This document shows positions 11,935 through 23,939 of a stretch of 64,000 nt of DNA, one piece after another. Source of the stretch: Clonostachys chloroleuca (Eukaryota > Ascomycota > Sordariomycetes > Hypocreales > Bionectriaceae); assembly GCA_037952775.1 (NCBI GenBank), contig JBANAY010000003.1, positions 8,060,001 through 8,124,000 of the forward strand. Reading direction: 5' to 3'. The notes below the pieces were generated by a model. The model searched no databases. It was not told where the DNA came from and saw only the letters and a list, made by a program, of their open reading frames with translations. The position numbers were made by a program, and so were the translations under genes. Each line of letters opens with the position of its first letter. The stretch's first letter is position 1.

Positions 11935-13056
11935 GATGGAGTTCGGGATATCTGCGACGTGGAGGTGCTTAGTTTAAATGATAAAACGAGAAATCGAGTA
12001 TGTATTTTCTGGAAACAGGTACGAAAGTCGGGCCCTGAAGAATATAAATACAGGAATTGAGCCATGCGTCGGATGATCAACGCACCATGACGCATGCGTA
12101 ACATCATAATGCAACATGAAACTTGCGCAGGGCCTCGTTTCACGAACAAAGCCAAACAAGTCAGTTACACCACGCTCCGAATCTTAGATGAGAAGTCTCT
12201 CTAGGCATTTTCAATTTATTTTGTTTTCCTCATGCCCTGGCGATCACATGTCAATTGTACTGCTGGACACGTCTTGAAGGATCTCACCCCATTTGCAGTG
12301 CATACCAGGGCTAATCTTTAGCTCTTACTCGCAAACAATTAAAGTGCTCTTGGTTTTTTTGTATAATATACTAGAGGAACAATTGCGGTATGATGATGAT
12401 TTATCCTTATCCAGAAAAGATAGTGACCCTCAATTCTAGGTCTGTCAAGCCCCGAACTGACTCCCTCTCGAGGCCAAGAATTGGGTCCCTGCTTTTGGAG
12501 ACAGAAGAAGATTTGTAGAAATCAGTAGATGGTATTATTTTTTCGAATGATTTTGCTTCCAGTGAGCTTTCTGAGCAGTGCATATCTTTTCGTTTAGCAT
12601 GTGTGAATCAATGAGATATGATGTAGGAGGGTAGCATCACTAGACTCCTAAATCCTCTACTGCCTGGACCTTACTCAAAGAGAAGGGTGCCCAGTTGAAT
12701 CCCCAAGCCCGACCATCCAGAATGTATGCGACGATGAAACACTTTGGCAGCAAGATCAAAGGTTTCTCAATTCTACGGAGGGCCTAGGCTGAATGCCACC
12801 TGATTTTTCTTAGAATTTCTTAGCAAGAGTCTTTGCTCGTTTATAGCACGTCATAATTAAAATTGAGGGTTAATCAATGAGGTTGGATAATGAATAGCAT
12901 CCTGGGGGAGCACGCTGTGTCTCAACAGTATGTTCGAGACAATAGGGCCTTCGTTACTTCTTTTGAATGTTATGTCTTATTATCTCGCTCCGTATCTGGA
13001 AAAGAAAAGGAAGAAAAAGTCATGCTAACATTGCAAGTAGAAAATCTGCCCTTCCC
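11935..13056. other. Intergenic region
   Basis: This roughly 1.1-kb gap is upstream of the small four-exon gene and downstream of the hypothetical gene at 13057-13461. AT-rich patches and T runs are present around 12200-12400. No coding or RNA signal is supported. Confidence 0.6.
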
Positions 13057-13461
13057 TTATTTAGAACATGGTGGACTTTTGGGGGTCCCAAGTTCTAGCG
13101 AAGTGTCTCGTGGAAGAGATGCCTTAGGATGATGATGAAACTGGCCTCCGACACCATGTATGTCAATCAGTAAGTCTCTGTCTTTGGGTTCTTGGACCGA
13201 TGACACATCTGATATTGAGGATTGCGTTTTATCAGATGTGCTAGACTGAGCTGTGGTAGTAGTAGGTGGTAATTTCCGTAGGAGATGTTCTAGCTCTGCC
13301 TGTAGCTGTGTCGTGTGCGATGTGCTTTGTTTTGGCGATGCCGATGGGGCTTGGAGTAATGTGAACGGTTCATCAGTGGTAGACTGAGATAACCAATCCA
13401 GAAGCTGGAAATTGTTTTGATGTGTGTTGGACGACTCTTTGGTCTGTGGTTTGTGGGACAT
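13057..13461 (-). CDS. Hypothetical Ser/Thr/Gln-rich protein (134 aa)
   Basis: A single frame from ATG (13459-13461) to the stop at 13057-13059 encodes 134 residues. Composition is polar, rich in Ser, Thr, Gln and His, with a short hydrophobic helix near the N-terminus (FQLLDWLSQ, then EPFTLLQ), a second helix (LQAELEHLLRKLP) and a C-terminal IDIHGVGGQFHHHPK segment. There is no signal peptide or transmembrane segment. I do not recognise a family. The composition resembles a disordered fungal protein rather than a chance frame, but there is no splicing or neighbour evidence. It could also be an exon of a larger unresolved gene. Confidence 0.45.
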   Translation of the reverse strand: MSHKPQTKESSNTHQNNFQLLDWLSQSTTDEPFTLLQAPSASPKQSTSHTTQLQAELEHLLRKLPPTTTTAQSSTSDKTQSSISDVSSVQEPKDRDLLIDIHGVGGQFHHHPKASLPRDTSLELGTPKSPPCSK

Positions 13462-14733
13462 GCTTGGACGCGTGGGTGCTAACTAGAGCTGAGAAAAGAA
13501 TAAATGATGAGGATAAGAAAGAAGTAGTGCGGAAGTTGCCATGGTTGCCAGCTCGGGCATGGCCTAGATTTATATTTTCACCGGCCGTAAAGACAAACGA
13601 GGCGACACCTCGAAAAATTGGAAAAGCCAGATTCATTAGACGACATCCTCCTTAGCACAGCTCTATCTTACACGCCCACACCCCTGTAAAGCCACAAAGT
13701 CAGCCAGCCAATCAACAAATGGATTTTCTCCAAAATTACAGAATTAGCTTAGCAGCCCAGAGCCACCCTATCCCGGTTCTTGCTCAGCCTGGGGTAGCAG
13801 GACGGAGCTGGTGGGGGGCAGCTGGACGGCTGAGCAGGAGGTAGCGGATGTTGGACGAGCAGTGGTTGGTTCTGGCGAGCAGGGGGTGTGTTAGAAGAGC
13901 GGCGGTTGATTTCACATCTTTTGGAATATGCAGAAAGGGAGTGACACCGCGACAGGCTACAGTGAACGTAGCCACCGCGTAGTAATGAGAATCACTCCAA
14001 CCAGAAGTGATTGGCTCTGCAGATGACCCACAAGGCAGTCATGCGAGAAAGATCTATGGAAAATCGCTGCCCGGAGTACACCCTCACGCGAGAATACATT
14101 CATAATGAGACGAAGGATGTAGAGCAGGGATGTGCGCCACTGTTGGCTGCTTACCAGCAGTCCTCCGTTTCCTACAAGAGCTGCGATTCTAGTAATGAAC
14201 TTGAACAAGCTCCTTTGAATGCGAATCGTTTCGTTTTGTGAGAAATTGAAAAGCAACAGTCATCTCCCCAGAACGTACCTGCCACCCAAGTGAGTTTATG
14301 AATTCGTATATCATCAGGTAGCCTGGCAAGATCGCACTTCCAGTCGGGTCAATGGCAGCATGTGCTGACCCCGGCCAGGGAAAACCCCCCTCTGCCCCCT
14401 CCATTTTTCCGTCAGTACGTCACTGTGCAACCGTCCAAACTGAGCAAAGACCATGCCAAGGCTTCCGTCATGAATCTCCAAAGCTATAAGCTGGCTCCGC
14501 TCTCCCCTGCTGCTCTACCATGGATCTCCGCCCCCTGGCCAGCAACCTCCACCCTGGCACCCTTCTCTCCACTTGACGATTGCCAAGGGCTTTGGTCCCA
14601 GGACAGCATGGTTTGTGCCAAAGACGCTATTGCTGCCTTCGATACTCCATTTTGCTAAACCTCAATATGGCGCCGTATTTGCAACATCAGCATTGCCCTG
14701 CCTGCAATCTTTCATGATCTCTAACGGAGGTTA
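13462..14733. other. Intergenic region with a G-rich minus-biased patch
   Basis: Between 13780 and 13900 the plus strand is strongly G-rich with imperfect short repeats of gagcagg/gagcagtgg type. Overlapping short frames at 13957-14404 and 14362-14800 have no recognisable domain. The right end touches the 3' terminus of the tannase-like gene. Confidence 0.5.
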
Positions 14734-16465
14734 CTACGTATATCCACACGCCCACCCCCTCACATCCCCTTTGTTCTCTCGGCCATCCCAGCGGCTCTGA
14801 GACGGGTATGGGCAGTGTCCTGGAGGCTGTCAGATGCTGGCCAGAGATGCTATGGGAGAGGCCCGGATACGGTACGTACTTCTTTCTGCTAGAATTGGCT
14901 GGCTCACACTGTCATTTTGGTATTTGGCCCCAATCAAGAAATCAGGTGCCTTCCCCCTTCAACCCAGTCCACGAGAGCGAGGAGAGCGTGGCTAGCGGCA
15001 TCCAGCCTCTTGATGTCCAGCGGGAACACTTGGCCAATGTTCCATGCCCCTGGCCCAGTACTGCAGTGATCCATCCCCGGAACCAAAAAGAGTCGGTAGA
15101 AAGATTGCATCTCTTCCAGAGATAGTCCAACGGCTGCTTGCACCCCTTTATAGAATTCCGTTGATAGGAGAGGGGTTACGGTCGTGTCAACAAGCCCGTG
15201 GTAGGCCAAGACCTTGCCGCCACGCTTATAAAATCTCGAAAGGTCTCTGCTGTTACTGTTCACCCCGCCAGGATTGATGGACAAGGCGTAGTCCAGATCT
15301 GAGAGGGTAAAGTTGTTTTCGGTCCAGTCTGAGTTATTGTATATAGCACCGCGCCAGAAATCCTGCAGACGGTTTAGTAGGTAAGATTTTCAAATTCAAA
15401 TTACTAGAAACCTACCCTGACAAGTGAGTAGTTAAGAATCGGCTTGCCATCCTTCTGATTATTAGAAAAGACACCTGTGGATGCACCGATAATGAATGGG
15501 GGGTAAATAATCTCCCCAGCGCCGTTTGTTAAAGGCTGGTAGGCCTTCTCAACCGACTGAACTTGGTCTGGACGAAGACACAAGTCTTGCCCCAAGGCTC
15601 CAGTCCCACAGGCTAGCAATGCTGGATCAAAACGGATGTTCTGCGGGGCGTCAATAATACCGTTCTTCTCCCCGTCCAACCCATCAAAGAGCTCTATCTG
15701 CTTCGCGACAATTGCCTGCCATTGCTCTGGCCGAACATAGGCGCCAGAGTTGAGGTCTGGCCAACCGATCCGCCGCGCAAGGATTGCCTTTGAAGCGACG
15801 ATCTTGAGCCAGTCGACCCCCGGTGCGCCTGCAAGTATACCATCAAAGTCCTCCTCGTACATGGCGGCCTCTTGCAGGGCCTGCCGACCACCTGTGCTGC
15901 AGCCATCGTAGTAGCTTTTGGAAGCCTCCCGCCCGTAGAGCAGCGCCGTGATTTGCTTCCCGACCTCGGCCTCGACGTGAATCGCTCTGTGGCCGAAATC
16001 GTTTATCACCTCGGGTTGGTAAAGAAAGAATTCGTGACCGGAGGAGCCATCGTGTCCTGCGTTAGTGCCAAAAGCAGCAAACCCGAGCTGTGCACCACTC
16101 TGGAGGCGGGAGTAATCAACGCAGCCCCCAGTACCGCCTGTACCAGTGGCAAGGAATCGACTGTTCCAATTTTCCGGAAGCCATGCCTCTATGCGGATTG
16201 AGCTAGAGTTGGAAGTGCGGACATTAGGTATCAGGCGGCAGATGTCAGCGCTCACGGTTACGTTTTTGTCCGGTCCGCCACAGGAGGGAACAAGGTCCGG
16301 CAGACGTAAGATGCTGCTGCCTTTAAGAGTTTCTACTGTGGATATTTCCACGCCGCTGAGGGAAGAAAACGTAGACGCGGTACATGGAGCTGTCGTGCCA
16401 AAGGCAAGTGACGTTGTGGCGGCCAAGAGGGGTAGAAGAAGGCCGGTGGTTACTGATGGAGCCAT
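14734..16465 (-). CDS. Secreted tannase/feruloyl esterase family protein, 3' end frame-disturbed
   Basis: Exon 1 (15416-16465) encodes 350 residues starting with a signal peptide (MAPSVTTGLLLPLLAAT). A 53-bp intron (15363-15415) leads to exon 2 from 15362. Catalytic features of the family are present: GCSTGGRQAL with the nucleophile serine, Asp in HGLVDTTVTP, and His in VPGMDHCSTGPG; the Cys before Ser and the Cys after His form the known CS-D-HC disulphide arrangement. Such enzymes hydrolyse gallate or cinnamate esters outside the cell. In the plain frame translation stops at 14934-14936 (about 492 residues). The family C-terminus is still visible in other frames: APDFLIGAKYQND from about 14950, then, after a likely intron ending at 14827, HCPYPSQS in an exon at 14734-14826. 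One base appears missing in a G run near 14948-14957 and a compensating base is needed before the last exon. A TATA-like box lies at 16531-16538. Confidence 0.82.
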
Positions 16466-17148
16466 AGTGAATTCACAACAGAGCTTGGCTGCTCTCTCTA
16501 GGCCATAATCCGCAATGGATAGTTGACAGGCTTATATAGCTTTCATTTAGCCAGGTATCGCAAAGGCCCGGCGCGAATATAGCTACTAGTTGTGTCGTTC
16601 CCCGGCGTTATTCCCAGATCTACATGGGCCAGGATGGAGTTCTAGTTGCCAAAACCTGGGGATTCCCCAGACGCTCCCCACCACCGCGCTCGACTAATTC
16701 AGAGTGGCGGTTTCTGATTGGTAAATGCCAGGCTTCACATGAGCGATGTTGCAACCTGAAGTGGAATCGTAACGGTAAATCGGCGCGGCTTCGGACGCCG
16801 AAGCCGAGCAAGTATGGCATTGAGACGAAGCCCCTCTCTTCGCCCTGCGTTGGAAAAGCGAGTCGAACTTTGTTGATCGATTTCAAAATCGGTCAACAGG
16901 GATCATTGTAGTGGGCTTAGACGTCTCCCTACCCTAGCTGCAATAGATACAATTTGAAACATCCAAAAGTTCTAGACCTTGTGCTTTATTCACCTCGCAT
17001 CAAAGCTTTACGCAAACCATAATTGTGACTATTTGAGTCAACGCTGGCAGTAAGAACAAATTGATTCTCTGAGAATGTACATCATGTGATGGAGCCGCAG
17101 AATCCGCAGAACTCTTCGAGAACTCTAACAAAGCTGGAAAAGTTCTCT
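16466..17148. other. Intergenic region with a small perfect hairpin
   Basis: This is the promoter side of the tannase-like gene and the 3' side of the IroE-like esterase. At 16787-16805 there is a perfect inverted repeat ggcttcgg-acg-ccgaagcc (8-bp arms, 3-bp loop). No gene is supported. Confidence 0.6.
16531..16538 (-). promoter_or_regulatory. TATA-like box of the tannase-like gene
   Basis: On the minus strand the sequence reads TATATAAG, about 66-73 bp upstream of the start codon at 16465. Position and sequence fit a core promoter element for this secreted esterase gene. Confidence 0.5.
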
Positions 17149-18106
17149 TCAATCGATGTAAGGCCAGCCGTCAAAAAAGGTAGCCAAACCCTGACTAATT
17201 GAACACGCAATGACGGTTCCATGGTCTTCTCCGTCGTACACTTTGGACGTCAGATACTTCATCTTACTAGAGTCTCGGAGCCGTGTGTTCATTTCCAACA
17301 CGAAGTCTACGTCTTTGCGCCTCTGGTATTGCTCCCGTCGCTTCTCATATTCGTCATCCGTCTCATCTCGCTTTCGCCGCGGATTCTGCTCTGCACCACC
17401 AACGTATAACATCAGTGATGGCGGTGAGTCGCATTCGACCCTTTCGGAGCGAAAGGATGCTTCCTCCTCCAGAATAAACTGATTGTTCCAAGAAATACTG
17501 GGGCTGGCAGCAATGTAACTATCGAACATCCAAGGTCTTGTAAACATGGTGTGCAGTGTGAACAGCCCGCCGTGAGAATGCCCGTACAGACATTGTGCTC
17601 CTGGGTCAACTCCACGAATATCCTTGATCCGCTGGCGCACAAGTGGTTTCACTCGGCCCTGGATGAATTTGGCAAAATCATCTGCACCACCCTCAGTCGG
17701 AAGACACCCTGGGGAGGGGGGCGTTAAATCCCAATCTCTCCGAGCACTCCACAAGAAATTTGAGTCAGCTGGAAGAAGGTAGCCGATGGCCACAATGACT
17801 CCAGCAGATGTGCCGAACTCGGACAGGACCAGATGTTGATGGAGTCTCTCCAGGGAGGACGAAAAAACAGAGTTGCCATCGGTGAGATACCTGGTAAATG
17901 GTGAGAAAAACGCGCAAACCCGGCATATGTTGCGCGGGGTTCAGATCTTACATGATTGGAACGCTTGGTTCTTTTGGCTTGCTTTGAGGATTCAGCCAGT
18001 CTCGGGGAAAGCCGATTTGAATAAGGTATTCCAAGCCTTGTGCGCTTGTAATTAACCATGATTCAGCTGGTCGGACCGTTGAGGTCTGGATGCATTTGAT
18101 CTGCAT
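17149..18106 (-). CDS. IroE/Fes-like serine esterase, possible siderophore esterase
   Basis: Two exons (17952-18106 and 17149-17890) around a 61-bp intron give 298 residues. The spliced junction codes VPIMYLTDGN, a typical early strand of the esterase-D/IroE fold, which supports both the intron and the start at 18106. The nucleophile elbow is GHSHGG with Ser157; FDSYIAASPSISWN follows, as in Fes/IroE proteins, and EDHGTVI near the end carries the likely catalytic histidine. There is no signal peptide, so a cytosolic enzyme is expected. In fungi this family includes hydrolases of triacetylfusarinine-type siderophores; assignment to that substrate is inference, since no siderophore gene is nearby. 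The frame is intact. The charged region around KRDETDDEYEKRREQYQ is a surface insertion. Confidence 0.85.
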
Positions 18107-20486
18107 TTTGAAATGTATTGCGCAGGATGGGAGAAGTGAGTGGTGTACATTGGAAAAAGTGAAGTCCCATGATCAAGTGATAAGCAGCTGATTGATAAGA
18201 TAATCTGTTTGCATCGGAGCCCGATTCCAGCCGGGGACCGCTTTCATTCTTGGCGGACGCTTTCGGAGACGGAAAGCCCATTGAATAGCTACCCAGTTTA
18301 GATGAGGCGTTTCATAGGTCTTTCCGCTATATCAGCTCAGCTATTACCTCCACATCGTGATAATTTCTGTGTAAATGCCACAACGAACTGCCCGTAGTAC
18401 GCGGTGCCTCATTTAAAAACAGAGTATCGGCGTCAGCTATATTGTCCTCATCCATATCGAATATCGCTTGAATATATAGTAAACTAACATTTGAGGCAAA
18501 AATAATAGTGCCCAAATGGTCTTGTTGATGATGCTTGTGAGAAGTAGTCATTAGGACTGTGCAGAACCTCGACGGATGAAGAGCAGGCATGGTATCTAAA
18601 CTCCTATATTCCGATGCTTCCGTAATCAGTAAATAACAATAAAGGTTCCATTGACTAGATAGTCTAGGTTACGTAATAAGTAAGAGCTATATAGTTACAT
18701 AGTAAATCTTCTCAGGCTACTCTTTATAGATGAATTGTCTCTTTATCTATTTAATAGAGATTTATTTCTATAATTATATAGATAGATTCTATTATTTTCT
18801 ATTACTATATATAATAATCTAGATTATTATATAATAATAGAAAATATAGACCTTCTCTATAGTCTTAGATCACGTTGAACAATATACACTGGAAGGTAAG
18901 CCTTGTAGCCGCCTCTCTTTTATGAAGCAAATCTATTCAAGCGACTCCCTGGTTGAAAAAAACCGTGCTATCGTGCATCGGAGCCAAATTCTACTCGACT
19001 CGGGGATCGGTAAATATAGGTAACGAAAGCATTTACCTTTTCCATAATTTCCACGACTTTGAACTCTTCCACCTACTACTCTTACGGTTTTCCTGGTAGT
19101 TTTCAGTTGTATTAGCTAAAAGAGCAGACGTTTGCTCATGAGGCGGCTCGTCGGAACGGTGTTCTGATGTGCGAATGTGACTGGGGCCAGGCACGGCAGG
19201 GGGCCCCTTGATGTTGAATGGGGTTCTCCTTGACCGTATTTGGCAGAAACTTCGCATCATTTAGGGAAAGCTGTCCATACAATCAGCTCGTTCAATCGCC
19301 CTCGCGTTGGTTGGTAGATCTACAGATTTGAGACGAGTCTGTTCGGCAGGTAAAGGCGGTATACACACTCACGTCAATGACTGAAGTCGACAAAATTGTA
19401 AATAGCTGTAGCGCACTGAATTAACAGAGTCATATTCCGCTTGTCAAGCTACATGAGATCAGGAGACTGTATTTATGCATAATCCTCTGTCTGACTAGGA
19501 GGTGTCACGGTCGTATATCGGGCCGCCCAAAACGCGAAAAAGCAAAGAAGAGTTCAATGTCTCATATTTTGCCAACAGTTTCCTTTGTAGGTAGGCGTGC
19601 TGCACTAGGGCTTATGATCTTTCAGCCTTCGGCGCTTCCGCTTCTCGTCTCCCCTGGATGATTGGTTGGTTGATGCGGCCAATATGTGCAGGATGATCAC
19701 GAGGCATTGATCATCCAACACAAAAGTGCATTGAACCTCCTCAGCTTCCCCTCCTTAGGTTGGTTTTAGGCTGCCGACATTTGCTACTGGCGCATTGGGA
19801 TGGGGGTTTCTGAACCAGAATGTCTGCATTTTGAATCCATCTCTTCTCGAAAAAGGCCAGTTACAAGAATGGCCGAAGTTATATTATACAAGTCTTCAGC
19901 AGTTAACGCTCTTTACTATGTTTTAAATCATGGCATTGTTTTTGTCTATGCCCTACGTATTCCAAGATGCCTAACGCTGGCCTGCATTGATGAGCCAATG
20001 TGGCTTATGCACCATTGTGCTCCCACATCTGCGTTTGAAAAACTCCCAAGAATTCCCCAATGTGAGAATCAGGGACTTTCTATTGCCTGTCAAAAGGAAA
20101 CCAATCTTGTAATTTCATGGATTTTTATGAATAGACTATATTAATATATACCTAATATATGACAAGACAGCGCCGTATTTTAACAGCGAAGTGCTCTAGC
20201 CCTACATGGGCTCTGTATCAGGTCGGCCGGCTATTGTCCCGTGGCTTGGCGCAAGGCTTACCAGGGGGCTTACAATCATCCTTGTAGAACAAGCGGGGGC
20301 TGCCGTGAGATGTTTTCAGCCCCGCTGGTTTCGCTAAATGGGTTCCTCGGACTTATCTCTGTGTATATTAGAGTTGCATACCTTGGGGGCTGTCTTGGTC
20401 TAATTGAATCTCTTCATCAGCTAGTAGGGCTCCATTACCTTCCTCCGGAATAAAGCGAACTTTCTTCTCTAAACATTCAACCTATT
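18107..20486. other. Divergent intergenic region with AT-rich patch, about 2.4 kb
   Basis: The region lies between the minus-strand esterase and the plus-strand CorA-like gene. Small frames at 18327-18590 (minus), 19033-19260 (minus) and 19800-20144 (plus) lack domains and splice support. A very AT-rich block is annotated separately. Confidence 0.55.
18650..18880. repeat. AT-rich low-complexity block
   Basis: About 230 bp are dominated by A/T with repeated TATAGA, ATAATA and TCTATT words and small inverted repeats such as ctagattattatataataatag. GC content drops sharply compared with the flanks. This may be a decayed mobile-element fragment or a simple AT isochore; there are no visible terminal repeats or coding remnants. 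Confidence 0.6.
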
Positions 20487-21989
20487 ATGGAGACTCGCGA
20501 CGAAAGGCTCGCCACATGGTTGGACGACAGCATAATTACGAAGGCAGCAACTTGTAGGCTGTTAAGAGGCTCTATCTCGCCTGATTCTACAAACAACCAA
20601 GACGAAGCCATCAACCTATCTGAGACCATCATTCCGTTAAGTGGACTTGAAGACGCTCTCCTCAAACACAAGGGCAAGAGCGGGGCTATAGACGAGGACG
20701 CTTCCTCAAAACCATGGACTTTCATAGCTCTGTCAGTGCCTCGGCTCCAACCTGGCAGGCTTGCGCTGTCCATTCCCAGGAAAATCTTCAACAACATTCA
20801 GAGCACATGGCACCTCCATCCACGTACAGTCGAGGTCTTCCTCACCAACAACGGAGTCTTTACCACTTTTCGTTGCCCAAACACAGGGCGGTTGTCCTTT
20901 CTTCTCAAAGTGGCAAATTCAAGATCTACCGGCTCCGACTGCCTATCTATGACATATGACCAGTCTGAGCGGGCGATATACGTCCTATATCATCATCTTT
21001 ATAATGAACAAGCCATCTTTGCAACGCTTCATGCTACTCCGCAGCAATGCCTTGATCCACAATTTTTCATCACAGCCCTCTATCGCTCACACCAACAACA
21101 AATCGAGGCACATCGCAATTCTATTGATATGGCAATCCTCTCGATTGAGCGACAGACAGGCTATGGCAAACCAAATAGGATAATGGACCCAGGTCGCCGT
21201 CCAAATATTGACACGGAGCTTGTTCTTGAAAATCCACAGAGTATCATTCAGCAGCTCAGCTTTTGCCAAACAGATCTTGCAATTATCAGACATGTTACAA
21301 AATGTTGCCTAGATTGTGGGGAATGGCTTATTCAGAACATCGATCGTGGTGGGTATCAGGCCGATGATGACGCTAGAGAGGGCCCCATGTCGCAGAAAAC
21401 CGCGCGCTCGTTGGTTCGTGATGAAGTAGAGTATACACGGAGACTATCTGCTATGATCTTATCACAAGTACAACAGATGAGTGAAAGGGCTCAAAGTCAG
21501 ACCACTTTTGTAAGCCTACCTACCCATATATAACCGTTTGGTTCCGTCTGAAACCTCAAAGATTCTATACTTATATACCAAGTAGATACTCAACAGTATT
21601 ACACAGAAAGATTCTGAATATACCGCAGCCATTTCCATTGATGGGAAACGAGACAGTATTGCCATGAGGACTATCTCCATCTTGGGCATTATCTACCTTC
21701 CCCAACTTTTGTGGCTACCTTTTTCAGCATGGAGATGTTCAGCTGGGGCGCCGGCGGTGATGGGAAAGAGTCGTCCTCACCAACGGCCTCGCCCTTTCTG
21801 TGGGTATATTTGGTAGTAGCATTGCCGCTCACTCTCGTTACAGTCATTATTTGGCTCCTGTGGGCCAGAAGGGAAAATACCAAGAGCATGAGCCGCTTGG
21901 CGGGGTACCGCAGCGCGCGTCTGACACCCAAATCAGATAGTAAGCTTAGTATTGCTCCTACTGAGAAAATAGTTGAGAAGATGGTGTAG
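20487..21989 (+). CDS. CorA-like fungal membrane protein with C-terminal transmembrane pair, one-base frameshift
   Basis: Exon 1 (20487-21509) encodes 341 residues; a 97-bp intron (21510-21606) leads to exon 2 (21607-21989). The N-terminal 340 residues form a soluble, mostly helical region of unknown function. Exon 2 starts with the family signature GKRDSIAMRTISILGIIYLP, continued in the next frame by TFVATFFSMEMFSW and a last membrane helix (FLWVYLVVALPLTLVTVIIW). This two-helix end is typical of a large fungal family related to CorA magnesium channels and often found near HET and NACHT genes. Exon 2 is 383 nt, two more than a multiple of three; one base is missing near 21697-21704 (cttcccca), in the middle of the first membrane helix. 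No intron explains it. Either recent damage or a sequence error. Confidence 0.75.
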
Positions 21990-23939
21990 CACTTTTATTC
22001 TTTTAGCAATATAAACTTTGTTGACTCTTAAACCACCCTCGCCAGGAACCGGTGAGACAATACAAGGCTACCTCCACTAACACAAGGCATCTTCAAGTGT
22101 GATCACTCTGGCAGCATGCTTTTTGTTTCCTGTACAGACAGATGTTGCGAGAAAATGGAGCTAGGGTTTCCTAATGCTATATGTGCACCGACAATTGTAA
22201 TTACCACTTTCAATAAACGAAGGTAGTTCTTTGTACAAAAATTAATCCTGCGGGTCATTCCTTAACGCCACTCGCTTTCTGCCGCTAACAATTGCAAAGT
22301 TTTTACTGGCCTATGGCAAACAGTCAGTAAAGCTTCATGCCGAACCCGTCAAGAGCATAGCTTATCTTTACTGCACGCCTGATTTGTAATCTTATTTGTA
22401 TTCCCCATTCCAGTCTTAGTCTTGAAATAATTGATGCAGTAATCGCAGGTTTTATAGTTCTGCACTCAGCCGTGCACACCTTACCGGCCTCTACAGCACA
22501 CTTCAAAAGACTGGCGGGGCTCCTTCTGCCATCAAACACACAACCCGTGGAGCACACCATTCATTCCCTTGTTTCTTATACAGCTGCCATGAGAGCCGTC
22601 GAGGCAATGTGGGTTGTTTCTTTTTGGAATAAGGGGATTTCGGCAAGTCGATTTCTTCTTTTTCTTTGTCTTTGTACTCTTTTTTGATGCCTTCTTCGTT
22701 TGGCTTTTTGGTGAGTTCTTCTTGCAGGGCTTTTTCGATGGCTCATTTGAAGTTGTTCTTAATTTCGCCCTCGAACGAACTTCCAACGCTGCCGTTTCTT
22801 CTCTTGATATCAAAGCAGAGGGTTGATAGCCATTATTTTCTAAACGTCGTAAACCAACATCCATGAAATTAGCAGCTATTATTATGTGCGTTTGTCTTAG
22901 TAGCACCCGTAATAGGTGTGCGATTTAAGAGAAAAGGGTTAGCTAGTATAATTCAAACAGCTATAAGAGAACATTTTTTAGGCCACATGCGACTTAGCTA
23001 GTATTAATCGTCTATCAAGCATTCATGTTGATAGGAAGCTTACCTACCTATTTTCGGAGATATCCCTAAGCACATAAGTCTCCCCATGAGGATCCAAGCC
23101 TATCTCTCTCGCGTGGGGAGTCCAGAAATCCAATTCCACGAGTATTAGTAGAAAGCGGCGATGGGTTGCAGCGGTAAGCAGTTAGATCAAGGCCATGTCT
23201 GTTGTATGCTTATGATCAGGGGAAAATGTGCCGCCTAGTTGAAGAGTGGTCTGCAAGGACGGTACAAGGGCTTACATAGTCCAAGATTTTGCCTAGAAAT
23301 CATGCAGTCAACTTTCGATTTGTTAAAATGGCCGAGAACATAATAACTCCATACAAGGCAAAGACTTGGTATTGCCTTTTATTGGTCTACTATGCAGGAT
23401 CTCTCTCTAAGATACCCCGTCTAATTTTTTATGCCCCTAGTTCTTCCACCTTTTAGATCGTCAAAAATTCTTCCTACGTCGCAAACGATTAATCTTTTTC
23501 ACAACTGGGGTTTCGAGCGACTGCTACATTAATCTACACCCCTAGGAGGTGACCAAACCAAAAGGTGATTATCGTTTCCAGTACAGAGTAAATATCGCTT
23601 AATGGTGGCAAATTATTAACAGTAAGCAACGACTGTCTTGAAACGTTGCTACATACCTGCGAACCAAATCATATGTAGTGAGGAAGAAGGTGTCCTATTC
23701 TGTTTCAGACAAGAATAGTCAAACAAACCAGCATGAGCTGTGATCAAATTACGTACTCGGGTATACAGAATCAAAACCGCGAGTCAAATTTTGTTCGTAT
23801 TAACTATTATGATAGTAAGCAGACTACATCCCCAGACTACGGCTACAGACGGTGGTTCAAGAAAATATTGGTTTAGCCTCACCCCACTCCGAAGGTCACC
23901 GTCTTCACACAAACCCCGCATCCCACGTTCACGACGAGG
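21990..23939. other. Intergenic region with a lysine-rich minus-strand frame
   Basis: The only notable frame is at 22532-22906 on the minus strand, which carries a very lysine-rich stretch (SKKPCKKNSPKSQTKKASKK and further). It has no recognisable domain and could be a fragment or an AAG/AAA low-complexity artefact. Nothing else is supported up to the HET remnant at 23940. Confidence 0.5.

Noticed and set aside
22532..22906. Lysine-rich minus-strand frame as a possible nuclear protein
   Set aside because: The signal is mostly an A/G-rich low-complexity run; there is no start context, domain or splicing support strong enough to call a gene.
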